A stretch of 64,000 bases of DNA from an uncultured Shewanella sp. (GCF_947501225.1 NZ_CANMUW010000003.1:62001-126000); one strand, 5' to 3'. Shown: positions 8,053-18,176, counted from the stretch's first letter. Translations and numbers: made by a program. Notes: generated by a model from the sequence alone, not told the origin.

Positions 8053-10218
8053 ATGGACGTATCTTCTTTACTAGACGGCCTGAATGATAAGCAGCGTGAA
8101 GCTGTAGCGGCACCGCAATCCAGCATGTTGGTTTTGGCGGGCGCCGGCAGTGGCAAGACTCGGGTGCTAACCCACAGAATTGCCTGGTTAATGCAGGTTG
8201 AACAGCAGAGTCCATATTCAATTTTAGCGGTGACTTTTACCAACAAAGCGGCCGCCGAAATGCGTGAACGTGTGGAAAAAGTCAGCGGCAGCAACATGGG
8301 ACGCATGTGGATAGGCACCTTCCACGGCCTGGCTCATCGTCTGCTGCGAACCCACTACCAAGATGCTAACTTGCCTCAAACCTTTCAGATCATCGACTCT
8401 GATGACCAATTGCGCCTGATTAAGCGGATCCTCAAGAGTCTTAATCTCGACGAGAAGCAGTATCCCCCCCGTCAGGCTCAGGGATATATCAATGGTAAGA
8501 AAGATCAGGGGTTACGCCCTAAGCATATCGATGCCGGTGGTTTTCCTATCGAGCAAAATTTGCTGCAGATCTATCAGATCTATCAGGAGTCATGTGATCG
8601 GGCTGGCTTAGTCGATTTCGCCGAGCTCTTACTGCGTGCCCATGAACTCTGGCTCAATAAGCCGCATGTGCTGCAGCACTATCAGGAGAGGTTTAAAAAT
8701 ATTCTCGTCGACGAGTTTCAGGATACCAACGCCATTCAGTATGCCTGGATCCGTGTACTCGCCGGTGATAGTGCCAACGTGATGATAGTCGGTGATGATG
8801 ATCAGTCCATCTATGGCTGGCGCGGGGCACAGGTAGAGAATCTGCATAAGTTCCTCGAAGACTTCCCTAAGGCTGAGACCATACGCCTGGAGCAAAACTA
8901 TCGTTCGACGGGCCATATCCTCAAAGCCTCCAACGAGCTCATTGCCAACAACCCTGAACGTTTGGGCAAGAAGCTCTGGACCGAAGATAAAGATGGTGAG
9001 CAGATCTCTGTCTATTGTGCATTCAATGAGATGGATGAGGCACGATTCATCGTCGGCAGAATCAACGATTGGCACGATATGGGCGGAGATCTCAGTAGTT
9101 GTGCGATCCTCTACCGCTCTAATGCTCAGTCTCGGGTACTCGAAGAGGCTCTGTTGCATAAGGGGTTAGCGTATCGAATCTATGGTGGCCTGCGCTTCTT
9201 CGAGCGCCAGGAGATTAAAGATGCGATGAGTTATCTGCGTCTCATCAATAACAAAGACGATGATGCCGCGTTCGAGCGTGTGGTCAACACACCTACGCGC
9301 GGCATAGGTGGTAGAACGCTGGATATCCTGCGTTCAACGGCTCGTCAGCAGGAGCTAACCCTTTGGCAGACCTGCTTGCGTGCGCTAGAGGAGAAGTTAC
9401 TGAGTGGCCGCGCCGCTAACGCGGTACGTGGCTTTATGGATCTTATCGTCGAGATGCAACAAGACACAGATGAGATGACACTGCACCGCGCTACAGATCA
9501 TGTGATCAGGGAGTCGGGTCTCAAGGCGATGTATGAAGCGGAGAAGGGGGAGAAGGCTCGCTCACGTGTCGAAAACCTGGATGAACTGGTAACCGCCGCA
9601 CGCACCTTCATCATGCCTGAAGACAGCGAGGATATGGGGGAACTCAGTGCCTTCCTGTCCCATGCCGCACTCGAGGCGGGAGAGGGGCAGGCCGATGCCT
9701 TTACCGATGCCGTTCAGCTGATGACACTGCATTCAGCCAAGGGGCTGGAGTTTCCAGTGGTATTTATGTCCGGTGTCGAAGAGGGGATCTTCCCGAGTCA
9801 GATGGCGATGGATGAGGGTGACAGACTCGATGAGGAGCGACGCCTGTGTTACGTGGGAATGACCCGCGCGATGGAGAAGCTCTATATTACCTACGCCGAA
9901 ACCCGTCGGATCTACGGTCGGGAGAACTTTGCCAGACCTTCACGTTTTATCAAGGAGATCCCAACCGATCATGTCGAGGAGATCCGTCTTAAGACACAGG
10001 TGACGGCTCCCCAAAGGGCAACGACCTCATTCTCACAAAGCGCGGTCGCTAATGACTCAGGTTTTAAGATTGGTCAGGCTGTGATGCACCCTAAGTTTGG
10101 TGAGGGCAGGGTTACCGGTACCGAAGGCAGTGGTGCACAGGCCAGAGTACAGGTAAATTTTCTCGATGTCGGAAGTAAATGGCTGGTGGTTGCCTATGCC
10201 AGACTCGAGACCTGTTAG
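8053..10218 (+). CDS. uvrD: DNA helicase II, UvrD
   Basis: This 721-aa superfamily-1 3'-5' helicase (E. coli UvrD is 720 aa) acts in nucleotide-excision and mismatch repair. Motifs appear in order: Q-motif LNDKQREAVAAP, Walker A AGAGSGKTRVL, motif Ia TFTNKAAAEMRERV, Walker B ILVDEFQDTN, motif III GDDDQSIYGWRGA, motif IV RLEQNYRS, motif V LMTLHSAKGLEFPVVF and motif VI EERRLCYVGMTRAMEKLY. The C-terminal tail folds into the usual Tudor-like domain (GQAVMHPKFGEGRVTG). The ATG at 8053 has GGAGGC upstream and gives family length; an in-frame TTG at 8041 overlaps that site. Confidence 0.97.
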   Translation: MDVSSLLDGLNDKQREAVAAPQSSMLVLAGAGSGKTRVLTHRIAWLMQVEQQSPYSILAVTFTNKAAAEMRERVEKVSGSNMGRMWIGTFHGLAHRLLRTHYQDANLPQTFQIIDSDDQLRLIKRILKSLNLDEKQYPPRQAQGYINGKKDQGLRPKHIDAGGFPIEQNLLQIYQIYQESCDRAGLVDFAELLLRAHELWLNKPHVLQHYQERFKNILVDEFQDTNAIQYAWIRVLAGDSANVMIVGDDDQSIYGWRGAQVENLHKFLEDFPKAETIRLEQNYRSTGHILKASNELIANNPERLGKKLWTEDKDGEQISVYCAFNEMDEARFIVGRINDWHDMGGDLSSCAILYRSNAQSRVLEEALLHKGLAYRIYGGLRFFERQEIKDAMSYLRLINNKDDDAAFERVVNTPTRGIGGRTLDILRSTARQQELTLWQTCLRALEEKLLSGRAANAVRGFMDLIVEMQQDTDEMTLHRATDHVIRESGLKAMYEAEKGEKARSRVENLDELVTAARTFIMPEDSEDMGELSAFLSHAALEAGEGQADAFTDAVQLMTLHSAKGLEFPVVFMSGVEEGIFPSQMAMDEGDRLDEERRLCYVGMTRAMEKLYITYAETRRIYGRENFARPSRFIKEIPTDHVEEIRLKTQVTAPQRATTSFSQSAVANDSGFKIGQAVMHPKFGEGRVTGTEGSGAQARVQVNFLDVGSKWLVVAYARLETC

Positions 10219-10301
10219 AAACCATTTGAATGCTGGTGAACGTCAGTCATAATGGAGTGATAATTGATTAAAGGCCAGAGCGGTATTAGGAGAGCCTCGA
10301 A

Positions 10302-11162
10302 ATGAGTTTAAGGGATAAGTTAGACACTTATTTGCGTTTGGCCCGTATGGATCGCCCTATAGGCACGTTACTGCTGCTATGGCCATGTTTGATGGCCTTG
10401 TTGTTAGCCGCCGGTGGCATGCCGGATTTGAAGGTGTTGACCATCTTTATCTTCGGCGTGGTAGTGATGCGTGCATGTGGCTGTATTATCAATGATTATG
10501 CAGACCGCGACCTTGACGCGCATGTGGAGCGGACTAAGTCCAGACCGCTTGCCAGTGGAGAGGTAACAGTAAGGGAGGCGTTGATCCTCTTTACCGTTCT
10601 GGGGCTGTTTGCCTTCGGCCTGGTGCTGATGTTAAATCCGCTGGTGGTCAAGCTCTCCTTCGTCGGCATCATCTTGACCATCATCTACCCCTTCACCAAA
10701 CGCTTTACTAACATGCCGCAGATGTTTCTCGGTGTCGTGTGGAGCTGGTCTATTCCCATGGCCTATGCAGCCCAAACAGGTGAGGTCCCGGCCGAAGCCT
10801 GGTGGCTGTTTGCTGCTAATTGGTGCTGGACGGTGGCCTACGACACCATGTATGCCATGGTGGACAGGGATGATGATCTCAAGGTCGGCATTAAGTCGAC
10901 GGCTATCCTGTTTGGAAGATATGACAGGCAGATCATCGGTCTGTTTCAGTTAGCGGCGCTGGCTTGCTTCGTTACTGCGGGTTGGGCGGCGGATCGCGGC
11001 CTGGTCTATGGATTAGGTATCATCACCTTCGTCGGCTTCAGCATGTATCAACAGAAGCTGATCCATGAACGTGAGCGTGCCCCCTGTTTTAAGGCATTTC
11101 TCAATAATAACTGGGCCGGTTTAACCCTGTTTGTCGCCCTCGGTATTGATTACCTTATTTAA
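10302..11162 (+). CDS. ubiA: 4-hydroxybenzoate polyprenyltransferase
   Basis: The 286-aa inner-membrane enzyme attaches the polyprenyl tail to 4-hydroxybenzoate in ubiquinone synthesis. Both Asp-rich prenyl-diphosphate motifs are present: [20 protein letters not shown] (first motif, about residues 68-87) and the second around [16 protein letters not shown]. The N-terminal [20 protein letters not shown] is characteristic of UbiA. Eight or nine hydrophobic segments fill the rest. It starts 83 bases after uvrD. The ubiquinone gene ubiD lies elsewhere in this window. Confidence 0.96.
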   Translation: MSLRDKLDTYLRLARMDRPIGTLLLLWPCLMALLLAAGGMPDLKVLTIFIFGVVVMRACGCIINDYADRDLDAHVERTKSRPLASGEVTVREALILFTVLGLFAFGLVLMLNPLVVKLSFVGIILTIIYPFTKRFTNMPQMFLGVVWSWSIPMAYAAQTGEVPAEAWWLFAANWCWTVAYDTMYAMVDRDDDLKVGIKSTAILFGRYDRQIIGLFQLAALACFVTAGWAADRGLVYGLGIITFVGFSMYQQKLIHERERAPCFKAFLNNNWAGLTLFVALGIDYLI

Positions 11163-11263
11163 TAATTTCATTTATTATTAGTTTGTTATTTAAATTTTTA
11201 CCGCGATGGGCCCGTTTGTCTTTCTCCTCTGCCTCGATTGTGAACTCGCCTGTGTGAATTGAG

Positions 11264-11290
11264 AGAAGCCTGAAGGCAAGGCTTCTTTTT
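11264..11290 (+). terminator. Intrinsic terminator downstream of ubiA
   Basis: AGAAGCC (11264-11270) pairs with GGCTTCT (11280-11286) around a 9-nt loop, followed by Ts. It lies about 100 bases past the ubiA stop. Confidence 0.7.
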
Positions 11291-11454
11291 CTCACCTTCG
11301 GCTCATGTTATCCGTAATACTTTTATCTGTAACTGAACTCTTCAGTAAGTTAGCCTATACTTTGTTCGATATTTAATCTAAATCTGCTTGGGTAATCCGA
11401 CAGAATCGGATATTGTATTGCAACATAAATACAACATTTCACAGGGAGCCTTTT

Positions 11455-12573
11455 ATGAGGCAGGTCGTGAAGTTAAGATTGCTATTCTTTAGCGTCGCTA
11501 TTATTTGTTACGCTTCAGGTTTTCAATTTTTACCAGAGACACTGAAGGTCTCAGACGGACAGTTGATATCCACCGCGTTTGCTGCCCTCTATTTTATCTT
11601 TCTGCCTCTGCTCTATTGGCTGTGCATCATTAAGCTGGGTGGGCAGAAGTTGTGGAAGTTACTGTTGATCTTCAGTCTTAGCTTGCTGATGGCGCGACTG
11701 AGTTTTCCCATCGAAATTGCCGAACACTTCGAGTTTATTCTCTGGTTAAGGTTCCCCATTATCGCAGTATTACTGGGGCTGGAGCTTTTTCTGATGGTGA
11801 GCATCATCAAAGCCTTGTGGCAGGCCCGAAGCTTGTCCGGTGATCCCAGAATCAACATTCTTAAACAGTTCGGACATGAGGATGAACGTAAGCGCTCATT
11901 GGCGTTAGCGCTGGCCATGGAGCCCGCAAGTTGGTTCTATGCCATCCCACGCTTCTCTCGTAACCATGCCCCCTCGATTGCACATATCAACTTGTTATCA
12001 TCTTCGCGCTGGCATTGGCTACTGCTTACTGTCGCGACTGTGTTGCTGGCCGGTGGGAGTTATCTTGCCATTCAGCCCTGGAGTGAAATAACGGCGATAA
12101 TAGTATCCAGCTTTGTCATCTACGGGCTGATACTCATTGCTGCCAATCATAGAGTTTCCAGACACTTCTCAGTTTACCGTCAGGAAGATCAGCTGATAAT
12201 CAACAATGGTGTATGGGGATTCAGCGTCGTTAAATTCGAGGAGATCCAAAGGGTCATCGTCAGTCCGCCGCCATGTGAGAATCGTACCGGTGTCATTCAC
12301 TTTGGTCAGGGGGAGAGCAGTAATATTCTACTCAAGTTTAATCGGCCTTTGACCTACTTCGGAGGACTGGGCTGGCTGTGTGAGGAGGTCAGAGCCATAG
12401 GCATGGTTGTCGATAAGCCTGAAACCTTAGCGGATCTCATTTTCGATATCTCCGATGAGAGAGACCTGATGATTAACAGACCCGAGTATAACCTTGCGAA
12501 TATCGAGAGTATCAGGCGCGGTGTATCAGATGATAAGCAGGATAGTGAACTGGAGGTTAAGTTAACGTCCTGA
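11455..12573 (+). CDS. Hypothetical multi-spanning membrane protein
   Basis: I do not recognise this 372-aa protein. About seven hydrophobic segments are seen: four in residues 5-125 and the rest near residues 180-230. A C-terminal cytoplasmic beta-rich domain follows (VYRQEDQLIINNGVWGFSVV, EIQRVIVSPPP). That part has the look of a PH-like domain. The ATG at 11455 follows AGGGAGCC and is preferred to an upstream in-frame start at 11413. The gene has its own terminator-like hairpin before it and a bidirectional one after it, so it appears monocistronic. Confidence 0.72.
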   Translation: MRQVVKLRLLFFSVAIICYASGFQFLPETLKVSDGQLISTAFAALYFIFLPLLYWLCIIKLGGQKLWKLLLIFSLSLLMARLSFPIEIAEHFEFILWLRFPIIAVLLGLELFLMVSIIKALWQARSLSGDPRINILKQFGHEDERKRSLALALAMEPASWFYAIPRFSRNHAPSIAHINLLSSSRWHWLLLTVATVLLAGGSYLAIQPWSEITAIIVSSFVIYGLILIAANHRVSRHFSVYRQEDQLIINNGVWGFSVVKFEEIQRVIVSPPPCENRTGVIHFGQGESSNILLKFNRPLTYFGGLGWLCEEVRAIGMVVDKPETLADLIFDISDERDLMINRPEYNLANIESIRRGVSDDKQDSELEVKLTS

Positions 12574-12751
12574 GCTAGGAGCGCCGAGCTACGATCTACG
12601 AGCAGCGAGTTTTCAGGTTAGACGGTTAAGCCGGACGTTGTAGAAGTTAAGCTCTGATGTTTGCAAATTAGCGTACCGCAGGCAATAAGTACCGATGAAG
12701 AATTGGTTTTCAACTCAGTACCCAAACACGAGTATCGTAAAAAATGAAAAC

Positions 12752-12781
12752 AAAAAAGCACTTTATTTGAAGTGCTTTTTT
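12752..12781. terminator. Bidirectional intrinsic terminator
   Basis: AAAAAAGCACTT pairs with AAGTGCTTTTTT around a 6-nt loop. It separates two convergent genes and works in either direction by sequence. Confidence 0.88.
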
Positions 12782-12827
12782 ACGTTTTGATTAGCTGACT
12801 CAGGTAAATCAGAAATGAATGAACAAC

Positions 12828-13406
12828 TTAAGCTTTCACTAGCTTAGCCAAGTCTGCTGGACGATAGTAAACCGATTTCAGAACCTTGCCCTGGCGCACC
12901 ACTTTTCCTGCCATCTCTACATCCTTGGCGCACTTGGCGATGATTAAGTCACCCTTCTTACTGCCGACGATCTCGACGCCCTGTTTGGCATAGAACTCGA
13001 TGGTTTCTGTTAACTCCTGCTCGTTGCGACACACCTTACTCATGTTGCTGGAGTGAACTTCATCCCAACAGGTTACAAAATCGATTTCGCGGTTCTTGGC
13101 GACATGCAACAGCAGATCGATGACGTAGCTTATCTCCACGCGATCACTCACCTTAGTTGCGCCAAGATGAACTAAGCGCCCCATCAGAACATAGACAGAA
13201 TCGACAATGGCATCGGCCTGTTCGATTCGGCTGTCGGCTTCGGCCAGTTCGGTCAGCTCTTCGATAGCCAATGAGGTGTGCAGTGTGTCGGCCTTATCAT
13301 CCAATGTGCTTTCATCTTCGCTGGGGAGATCGAAAGTCGAGCGAAACTGGAAGATGTCACGATAGAGATGATCGTAAAGTGGCTGAGTGAGTGCGGTGAG
13401 TTTCAT
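12828..13406 (-). CDS. HisE/MazG-like nucleoside triphosphate pyrophosphohydrolase family protein
   Basis: The product (192 aa from the chosen start) has the all-alpha NTP-PPase signature in its first half: FRSTFDLP, then EELTELAEADSRIEQADAIV (an EExxE...DxxD metal-binding pattern) and SVYVLMGRL. CWDEVHSSNMSKVC follows and is also typical of the phosphoribosyl-ATP pyrophosphohydrolase-like branch. A C-terminal part of about 60 residues (GDLIIAKCAKDVEMAGKVVR) is less familiar. The start MKLTALTQ has AAGG eight bases upstream; a longer frame to 13550 lacks a ribosome site. Substrate is unknown. Confidence 0.8.
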   Translation of the reverse strand: MKLTALTQPLYDHLYRDIFQFRSTFDLPSEDESTLDDKADTLHTSLAIEELTELAEADSRIEQADAIVDSVYVLMGRLVHLGATKVSDRVEISYVIDLLLHVAKNREIDFVTCWDEVHSSNMSKVCRNEQELTETIEFYAKQGVEIVGSKKGDLIIAKCAKDVEMAGKVVRQGKVLKSVYYRPADLAKLVKA

Positions 13407-13851
13407 TGAATATGCCTTGAAGTCTGAGCTTTCGATATCTGTTAATTTGAGTGGCGCAATTTTAAGTGACTCGACGTATAAATGAAAGGGGAAACCGAAC
13501 AGGCGATTTGTTGGCCCCTCCTGCCCTCTATACCTGACGGTGACTGCCATAAAGAGGCAATTAACTCGTAGTTCAGTAAAAAAATTGTCTTATCTACTTA
13601 ACTATCTTTGATGATTTCACCCTGTTTATCTGCATGTTTAGTCAATATTTTAGCCGTTGGATGCGTTTTTATTCTTTGGTGGCTTAAAACCGTGACAAGC
13701 TGTCGAAACGGAAATGTAACGAATATGGACGTTGTTGTTAATTTTGTGTAAACATGTGTTCAGCAAAAGGGAGAAAAACCACCCCAAGAGTGGCGCCCAG
13801 GGCATCAAGAATATGGCCCGTCCAGATAAAAACAATAATAAGGAATTCGTG
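13407..13851. other. Intergenic region between divergent NTPase-like and nhaC-like genes
   Basis: The stretch holds upstream extensions of both flanking frames but no independent gene. The segment 13732-13851 stays open in the nhaC frame, yet AAGGA just before 13852 marks the real start. No clear repeat or riboswitch fold was seen. Confidence 0.4.
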
Positions 13852-15366
13852 ATGACTTCATCCAATGAGTCTCAACAATCGCCATCCGATGTATCGGAAA
13901 AACCATCTCAACATAAAAGTGCGACTCTACTCGACGCGTTAACTCCCATTATGGCCCTGATTGTCATGTTAACGACGGCCGTGTATCTCTTCTCATCCGA
14001 TAGCTCTTCGGGCGCTAACCAGATAGCCCTTATCATGGCGGCCTGCATCGCCCTGGTCATTGGTGCTAAGAATGGTTACAGCTGGAAAGAGATGGAGGCG
14101 GGGATAGTGCACAGCGTCTCTATGGCAACGGGCGCGTTACTGATCTTATTCTCGGTAGGTTCATTAATCGGAACCTGGATCTTAGCCGGAACTGTACCTA
14201 CGATGATCTTCTACGGGATGAAGGTACTGAACCCCGAATACTTCTATGCTGCATCCTGCTTATTGTGCGCCGTGGTGGCGATCAGTATAGGGAGTTCATG
14301 GACTGTAGCGGGTACCTTAGGTATCGCCTTGATCGGTATTGCAGGGGCTATGGGGCTGAGTGTAGAAATTACTGCCGGCGCCATCATTAGTGGTGCCTAC
14401 TTTGGCGATAAGATGTCACCCATGTCGGATACCACTAATCTGGCACCGGCTGTGGCGGGGACAGATCTGTTCAGCCATATCAGACACATGGTATGGACCA
14501 CGACGCCGAGTATTCTCATCGCCCTGATAGGCTTCGTTATCCTGGGCTTTAGTTCACATGGCGCCTCAACAGCAACCGATCTCGAAGTGACCCTGAGTAT
14601 TTTACAATCTCAATATCAGCCGGGAGTGCATCTGCTCCTGCCTCTGCTGGTGGTATTGGTTCTGGCCTATAAGAAGCTGCCGGCATTTCCCACCGTGATC
14701 TTGGGTACCTTTGCCGGAGCCGCCTGTGCTGCCGCTTTTCAGTATGACAATATTATTGAATTTGTCGGCGACGAGAGTTTAATGCCTGCAGTTGCGTTAA
14801 TTAAAGGGATCTGGATTGCCATGTTCGACGGTTATACGGCGAATACCGGCGATAGTGTGCTCGATAGTCTACTCAGTCGTGGCGGCATGAGCAGCATGGT
14901 TAATACCGTATGGTTGATTCTCTGTGCCATGGCTTTTGGCGGTGTCATGGAGCGTACAGGACTGCTGAAACGCATTTTGCAGAGCATTCTGGGAGTGGTG
15001 ACCTCGAGTGGTAGCCTAATCTTCACGACGCTCGCCAGCTGTATCGGAGCCAACTTGATCACCGGCGATCAGTTTATTGCCATCTTACTACCCGGTCGTA
15101 TGCTCAAGGTGGAGTATACCAAGCGAGGCCTGGCTCCCGTTAACTTGAGTCGTGCCCTGGAAGATTCGGCGACAATTACCAGTCCTCTGGTTCCCTGGAA
15201 TACCTGTGGTGCCTATATGGCCAGCACCTTAGGGGTGGCGACCATTGCCTATCTGCCTTATGCCTTCTTTAATCTGGTCTGCCCCTTGATCAGCGCAAGT
15301 TATGCCTACTTCAACTTCAAGATCGAGAAATTAGAGGAGAGTGAGGCGCAGGAGGTGGCTGCGTAA
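13852..15366 (+). CDS. nhaC: Na+/H+ antiporter, NhaC family
   Basis: This 504-aa membrane transporter has about 11-12 hydrophobic segments. NhaC hallmarks include GIVHSVSMATGALLILFSVG, the polar GSSWTVAGTLGIALIG helix, SGAYFGDKMSPMSDTTNLAP (a Gly-Asp plus Ser-Asp-Thr ion-site region) and, in the second half, ITGDQFIAILLPGRM and SPLVPWNTCGAYM. It likely exports Na+ in exchange for protons. The first 30 residues are hydrophilic (Ser/Gln-rich) and cytoplasmic. It is convergent with the S9 peptidase across a large inverted repeat. Confidence 0.93.
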   Translation: MTSSNESQQSPSDVSEKPSQHKSATLLDALTPIMALIVMLTTAVYLFSSDSSSGANQIALIMAACIALVIGAKNGYSWKEMEAGIVHSVSMATGALLILFSVGSLIGTWILAGTVPTMIFYGMKVLNPEYFYAASCLLCAVVAISIGSSWTVAGTLGIALIGIAGAMGLSVEITAGAIISGAYFGDKMSPMSDTTNLAPAVAGTDLFSHIRHMVWTTTPSILIALIGFVILGFSSHGASTATDLEVTLSILQSQYQPGVHLLLPLLVVLVLAYKKLPAFPTVILGTFAGAACAAAFQYDNIIEFVGDESLMPAVALIKGIWIAMFDGYTANTGDSVLDSLLSRGGMSSMVNTVWLILCAMAFGGVMERTGLLKRILQSILGVVTSSGSLIFTTLASCIGANLITGDQFIAILLPGRMLKVEYTKRGLAPVNLSRALEDSATITSPLVPWNTCGAYMASTLGVATIAYLPYAFFNLVCPLISASYAYFNFKIEKLEESEAQEVAA

Positions 15367-15372
15367 GAGAAG

Positions 15373-15406
15373 GTTCCCGGAACCTAAGGAGCTAGGTTCC
15401 GGGAAC
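15373..15406. repeat. Long perfect inverted repeat between convergent genes
   Basis: GTTCCCGGAACCT (15373-15385) and AGGTTCCGGGAAC (15394-15406) pair over 13 bases with an 8-nt loop. No T-tract follows. It sits between the nhaC-like and S9 peptidase stop codons and may act as a factor-assisted terminator or mRNA end. Confidence 0.75.
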
Positions 15407-15414
15407 TTGCAAAA

Positions 15415-17481
15415 TTACAGTCGGCTTACATCAACCTTCAGAGTATCCAGGTGGCTCGTGAGAGTGGGGGGCACCGCGTTATCGACCCGGCCGCCAAGAT
15501 GTTCGCCGAAGAACTGCTCCATAGCCACAATGTAAGCTAATTTATTATCCCGCTTACGGAAGCCATGCCCCTCATCTTTTGCCAGAATGTATTCAACCGG
15601 TAGTTGGCGGTTATACATCACCTTAGCGATATTATCCGATTCAATTTGAGTCACTCTGGGGTCATTGGCCCCTTGGATTAACATCAGGGGAGCCTTAATG
15701 TTATCTACGAAATTGATGGGGGAGCGAGCCTTCATATCTACTCTGTCGCTATCGATCTCTGGATCGCCGACCGCACTGTAAAATTGTCCCAGATAGGGGC
15801 GGAAGTGAGGCGGGAATGATTCCAGTAATGTAATAAGACTCGATGGACCCACATAGGAGATCACTGCCTGATACAGATCGGGAGTGAAGGTCGCACCAGC
15901 AAGGGCCGCATAGCCACCATAAGATGCGCCCATGATCCCTAAGCGCTGTTTATCGGCTATCCCCTGCTCGATGAGATAATGCGCGCCGTCGGTCAGATCG
16001 TCCTGCATGCTGCCCGTGCCCCAGTTTTTGTTTCCTGCATTGAGGAAGTCTTTACCAAAGCCGGTCGACGCACGAAAGTTAGGCTGTAATACCGCATAGC
16101 CGCGGTTTGCCAATAGTTGGGCAATCGGATTGAAGTAGCCTGAGCTTAAGGTCCAATAGTCTCTGGCCCAGGGGCCTCCATGGGGAAGAATGACAGTCGG
16201 TAGGTTTTGTGTTTGACCCTTAGGTAGGGTCAAATAGGCCTGAATGGTCACGCCATCCCTGGCTTTATAGGAGATAGATTGACGCTTAGAGAGAAGTTCG
16301 GGGGCGATAATCGGGTTCTGTTTAAGCAGTAAAATCACTTCACCTGTTTTGGCTACATATTGATAGTCGCTGCCCATGTCGACATCGCTGGCCACATGTA
16401 GCTGCCATAGGCCTGTTTTTTCATTTCTGTCACTGATAGTGATCTCGACATCTCGTGCGAAGTGACGATTTATCTTTTGCCAATGCCTGGCAAAAGTGTC
16501 GGTAAGCGGGTAGGTACGCAGGCGCCCGCCGTAGTATGAAACGGCTAAGGGAGCACCTTCGTCGTTGAAGAGCACGTCATAGACATCTGATTCATCGAGA
16601 GGGTCTTTGTGTAGAGTGACAAGTTTCCCCGTTATCATATTCAGGCTTAAGAGCTCTAGTTTGTCTCTGCCATCAATATTGGCCCTGATATAGGCCAGCT
16701 GCTTGTCTTCATCGTAGCTGAGGATATCGATATCTTCACCAAACTCAGTTTTAATCAGGCTGGTCCACTCTCCATCTAGCCTGACATAGAGATCTGAGGT
16801 GTTATCAGGGTTGCTGCTTATGCCAATCACAGGTTCGCCCTGCTTATTCATTTCAACACCGGAGAAACCATAGGTGTTAGAAAAAATATTGCTTATCTGA
16901 CTGGAAGTAATGTCGAGACGATAAAGGTCCATTTGCTGGCGGTTATCCTGATTAGACATCAAGACTAAGGTATCGGGATTATCTTTGGGCTGGGTTAACA
17001 GGTCATATCTCACCTCATCATCATTGGTTAGCGCCGTGATTTGAACCTGAGGTTTTATCTGATTACCTTGCAGGGTGAGGCGATATACCTGAGTGTTTTC
17101 ATTGCCGCCGCTATCTTTCAGGTAGAAGATCTCATTGGCATCGGTCGACCAGCGGAAACTGTTTATCGGCTCTTTCGACTGAGTTATCGGATAGGCTTCG
17201 TCGAGGTTGGAACCGGCTGCCATAAGGTAGATATTTCTTGCTCCCTGATACTCTTTGAAAAAGGCCAACCATTTGCCGTCGCTGGAGGTCGTGAGCTGGC
17301 TGATATCTTGTTCGTTGAAGAAAGACTCAATCGGGATCAGGGGAACCTGTTGAACCTGTTGAACCTGTTGAACCTGTTCGTTCGCTCTGGCTGTAACTTG
17401 AGTCTGTGAGCAGCCGCTAAGCAATAAGCTACCGGCAATGGCTGGCCACAGAAGTGTGGGTAATATTTTCTTGGTGATCAT
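15415..17481 (-). CDS. S9-family prolyl oligopeptidase-like lipoprotein
   Basis: The 688-aa product has a lipoprotein signal (LLLSGC, Cys at about residue 24), so it should be membrane-anchored in the envelope. Residues 45-390 form the beta-propeller part with WD-like repeats (LTTSSDGKWLAFFKEYQGAR, FRWSTDANEIFYLKDSGGNE). The C-terminal alpha/beta-hydrolase domain has the nucleophile motif GASYGGYAAL, the Asp in IQGANDPRV and the His in DEGHGF: a complete Ser-Asp-His triad. PHGGPWARDYW forms the oxyanion region. The start at 17481 follows AAAGGATGCC; an upstream ATG at 17508 lacks one. It probably cleaves short peptides. Confidence 0.93.
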   Translation of the reverse strand: MITKKILPTLLWPAIAGSLLLSGCSQTQVTARANEQVQQVQQVQQVPLIPIESFFNEQDISQLTTSSDGKWLAFFKEYQGARNIYLMAAGSNLDEAYPITQSKEPINSFRWSTDANEIFYLKDSGGNENTQVYRLTLQGNQIKPQVQITALTNDDEVRYDLLTQPKDNPDTLVLMSNQDNRQQMDLYRLDITSSQISNIFSNTYGFSGVEMNKQGEPVIGISSNPDNTSDLYVRLDGEWTSLIKTEFGEDIDILSYDEDKQLAYIRANIDGRDKLELLSLNMITGKLVTLHKDPLDESDVYDVLFNDEGAPLAVSYYGGRLRTYPLTDTFARHWQKINRHFARDVEITISDRNEKTGLWQLHVASDVDMGSDYQYVAKTGEVILLLKQNPIIAPELLSKRQSISYKARDGVTIQAYLTLPKGQTQNLPTVILPHGGPWARDYWTLSSGYFNPIAQLLANRGYAVLQPNFRASTGFGKDFLNAGNKNWGTGSMQDDLTDGAHYLIEQGIADKQRLGIMGASYGGYAALAGATFTPDLYQAVISYVGPSSLITLLESFPPHFRPYLGQFYSAVGDPEIDSDRVDMKARSPINFVDNIKAPLMLIQGANDPRVTQIESDNIAKVMYNRQLPVEYILAKDEGHGFRKRDNKLAYIVAMEQFFGEHLGGRVDNAVPPTLTSHLDTLKVDVSRL
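17344..17379. repeat. Four-unit 9-bp tandem repeat inside the S9 peptidase gene
   Basis: AACCTGTTG occurs three times and AACCTGTTC once in direct succession. On the coding strand it adds Gln-Gln-Val units to the linker after the lipidated cysteine. Being in-frame, changes in copy number would alter linker length without breaking the gene. Confidence 0.8.
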
Positions 17482-17660
17482 AATGGCATCCTTTCTACGG
17501 CAACTCATAGCCGATGGGCTTAAAGTTATTTGGTTTCGAACTGGTAATTAGCTTATTGTATAAAATAATTATTGTAAAACGATAATTTGATATTATTTTA
17601 CGAATAAATGTTTCTGTATGGTATAATCGCTGCAATTCATGGGATAGGAAAGCAGAAACA

Positions 17661-18176
17661 ATGAATGTCAATATGCAGAAGCTGATGAAGATCAGTGGCT
17701 TTTTTAGATTATTGGTCTTGATCGCGACAGCAATCGTGATGATGTATCTGGGATACAGTTTCTTTGTCAATGGCGAGATTCGCTTTGGGACCAGCCACCT
17801 GTTTCATGAACTCTGGCAGGATGAGCGGGCGAGCAGAGGCGTGCTTTTAGGGATCCAATCCCCCCTGTTTATCATGTTATTCGTTGGAGTTTACTGGTTA
17901 CAAAAATTGCTAAGTCACTATCAAAAAGGACAATTCTTCGGACATGAGGCGATGCGCTGTTATCTGTGGCTGGTGTGGATTAAGGTGTTCGACTTTGGAT
18001 TGGAGATTGTTCAACATCTGGGGACGGGTTATTACCATAAACAATTTTTTGAACACACCAGCATAGAGCTGACAATCGACTTTGGTGATATCACTACGAT
18101 TTTATTGATGCTATTAATCGTATACCTGCTTAAAGCGGCAAGAGAGCTTGAAGCCGAGAACAGAGAGTTTATCTAG
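17661..18176 (+). CDS. DUF2975 membrane protein
   Basis: The 171-aa product has four predicted membrane helices (about residues 13-35, 66-86, 103-121 and 144-162). GQFFGHEAMRCYLWLVWIKV, the segment before the third helix, matches the DUF2975 pattern in which a FxxEN/H-like turn precedes a helix. It is followed 33 bases later by a 70-aa XRE-type regulator. DUF2975 and this regulator type commonly form a two-gene unit; the function is unknown. An antisense frame over its start is a shadow. Confidence 0.85.
   Translation: MNVNMQKLMKISGFFRLLVLIATAIVMMYLGYSFFVNGEIRFGTSHLFHELWQDERASRGVLLGIQSPLFIMLFVGVYWLQKLLSHYQKGQFFGHEAMRCYLWLVWIKVFDFGLEIVQHLGTGYYHKQFFEHTSIELTIDFGDITTILLMLLIVYLLKAARELEAENREFI

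Noticed and set aside
17495..17770. 91-codon minus-strand ORF between the S9 peptidase and DUF2975 genes
   Set aside because: It overlaps the start of the well-supported DUF2975 gene, has no family features and arises from AT-rich promoter DNA.
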